From Priapulus caudatus (Eukaryota > Priapulida > Priapulimorpha > Priapulimorphida > Priapulidae): a stretch of DNA of 55,297 nt. Position 1 is the first letter of the stretch; the number at the start of each line of letters is the position of its first letter. The notes beneath the pieces are model-generated. The model had not been told where the DNA came from. It saw nothing but the letters and a program-made list of their open reading frames with translations, and did not search any database. Positions 55,209 to 55,297 of the stretch are shown here, in pieces. The translations under genes were made by a program, and so were the position numbers. The stretch covers positions 709,518 through 764,814 of the forward strand of contig NW_014577073.1 in the NCBI RefSeq assembly GCF_000485595.1, given 5' to 3'.

Positions 55209-55297
55209 CGTCAAACACGCATACGCAAGCGACGTCAACAACACATGCACAGGCACAACGCACACAAACAAACACAACGACACACTCTCTCTCTCTC
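55081..55297 (+). repeat. CACA and (ACGC)n tract to the end of the window
   Basis: ACACAC-type sequence surrounds about 62 uninterrupted bases of ACGCACGC (55,145-55,206), and the window ends in TCTCTCTCTC. Cys/Val/Arg frames are artefacts. Confidence 0.95.

Noticed and set aside
1-55297. tRNA genes (search by eye for B-box GGTTCGANTCC and its complement)
   Set aside because: No site with a matching A-box at proper spacing was seen on either strand; a covariance-model scan would be needed to exclude diverged ones.

Overview
The window is eukaryotic, almost certainly from an invertebrate animal. The evidence is an eroded non-LTR retrotransposon with an animal-type reverse transcriptase, TTAGGG telomere-type repeats, LTR-retrotransposon-like leaders, many foldback or MITE-like palindromes, very heavy microsatellite content, and one GC-rich first exon with a strong Kozak context and a usable splice donor. 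There are no operons, ribosome binding sites or other prokaryotic features. The species cannot be named from sequence alone.

Left part (1-13,536): a GA tract, a 4.5 kb tandem array of a 58-bp unit (about 75 copies), and a CT tract with an adjoining 170-bp unit that recurs inverted at 8.5 kb next to a long GA tract. Then comes a mosaic of simple repeats (ACGC, TG/CG, GTC, GA, CTG, AT, CTACTG) mixed with non-repetitive sequence. It stops at a 25-base N gap (13,537-13,561).

Middle (13,562-26,720): a second simple-repeat mosaic (14.6-17.2 kb) and about 5 kb of featureless sequence. After that comes a second copy of the 9.31-13.54 kb segment at 22.5-26.6 kb. The two copies differ by very many one-base indels, which points to an assembly overlap or a poorly polished contig end rather than, or as well as, a real duplication. 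Copy 2 ends in a 21-bp-periodic open frame encoding about 19 heptapeptides of the type D-D-V-I-A-D-I. This array is interrupted by a 49-bp palindromic insertion flanked by 7-bp direct repeats.

Right part (26.7-55.3 kb): mostly intergenic DNA holding a 0.48 kb ATCC array, a foldback with a telomeric repeat inside it, two 62-bp minisatellite arrays about 2 kb apart, and two possible LTR 3' ends with primer-binding-like motifs (35.5 and 50.65 kb). There are also several palindromic elements (36.3-36.7, 37.7-38.9, 44.8-45.25 kb) and a dead LINE (49.07-49.9 kb, minus). A second 21-bp heptapeptide-type array lies at 53.6-53.9 kb. The only convincing host-gene exon is at 41,857-42,579 (minus). It encodes a 241-residue, Ser-rich N-terminal segment with seven Arg-Lys-x-Ser-type repeats plus NPF, PPxY and polyproline motifs. 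No downstream exon was identified with confidence.

No multi-gene system is visible. The most unusual signals are the heptad-coding 21-bp arrays and the tiny palindromic insertion, the telomere-repeat foldback, the nested inverted element at 37.7-38.9 kb, and the triplicated primer-binding-like motif at 50.64-50.72 kb.
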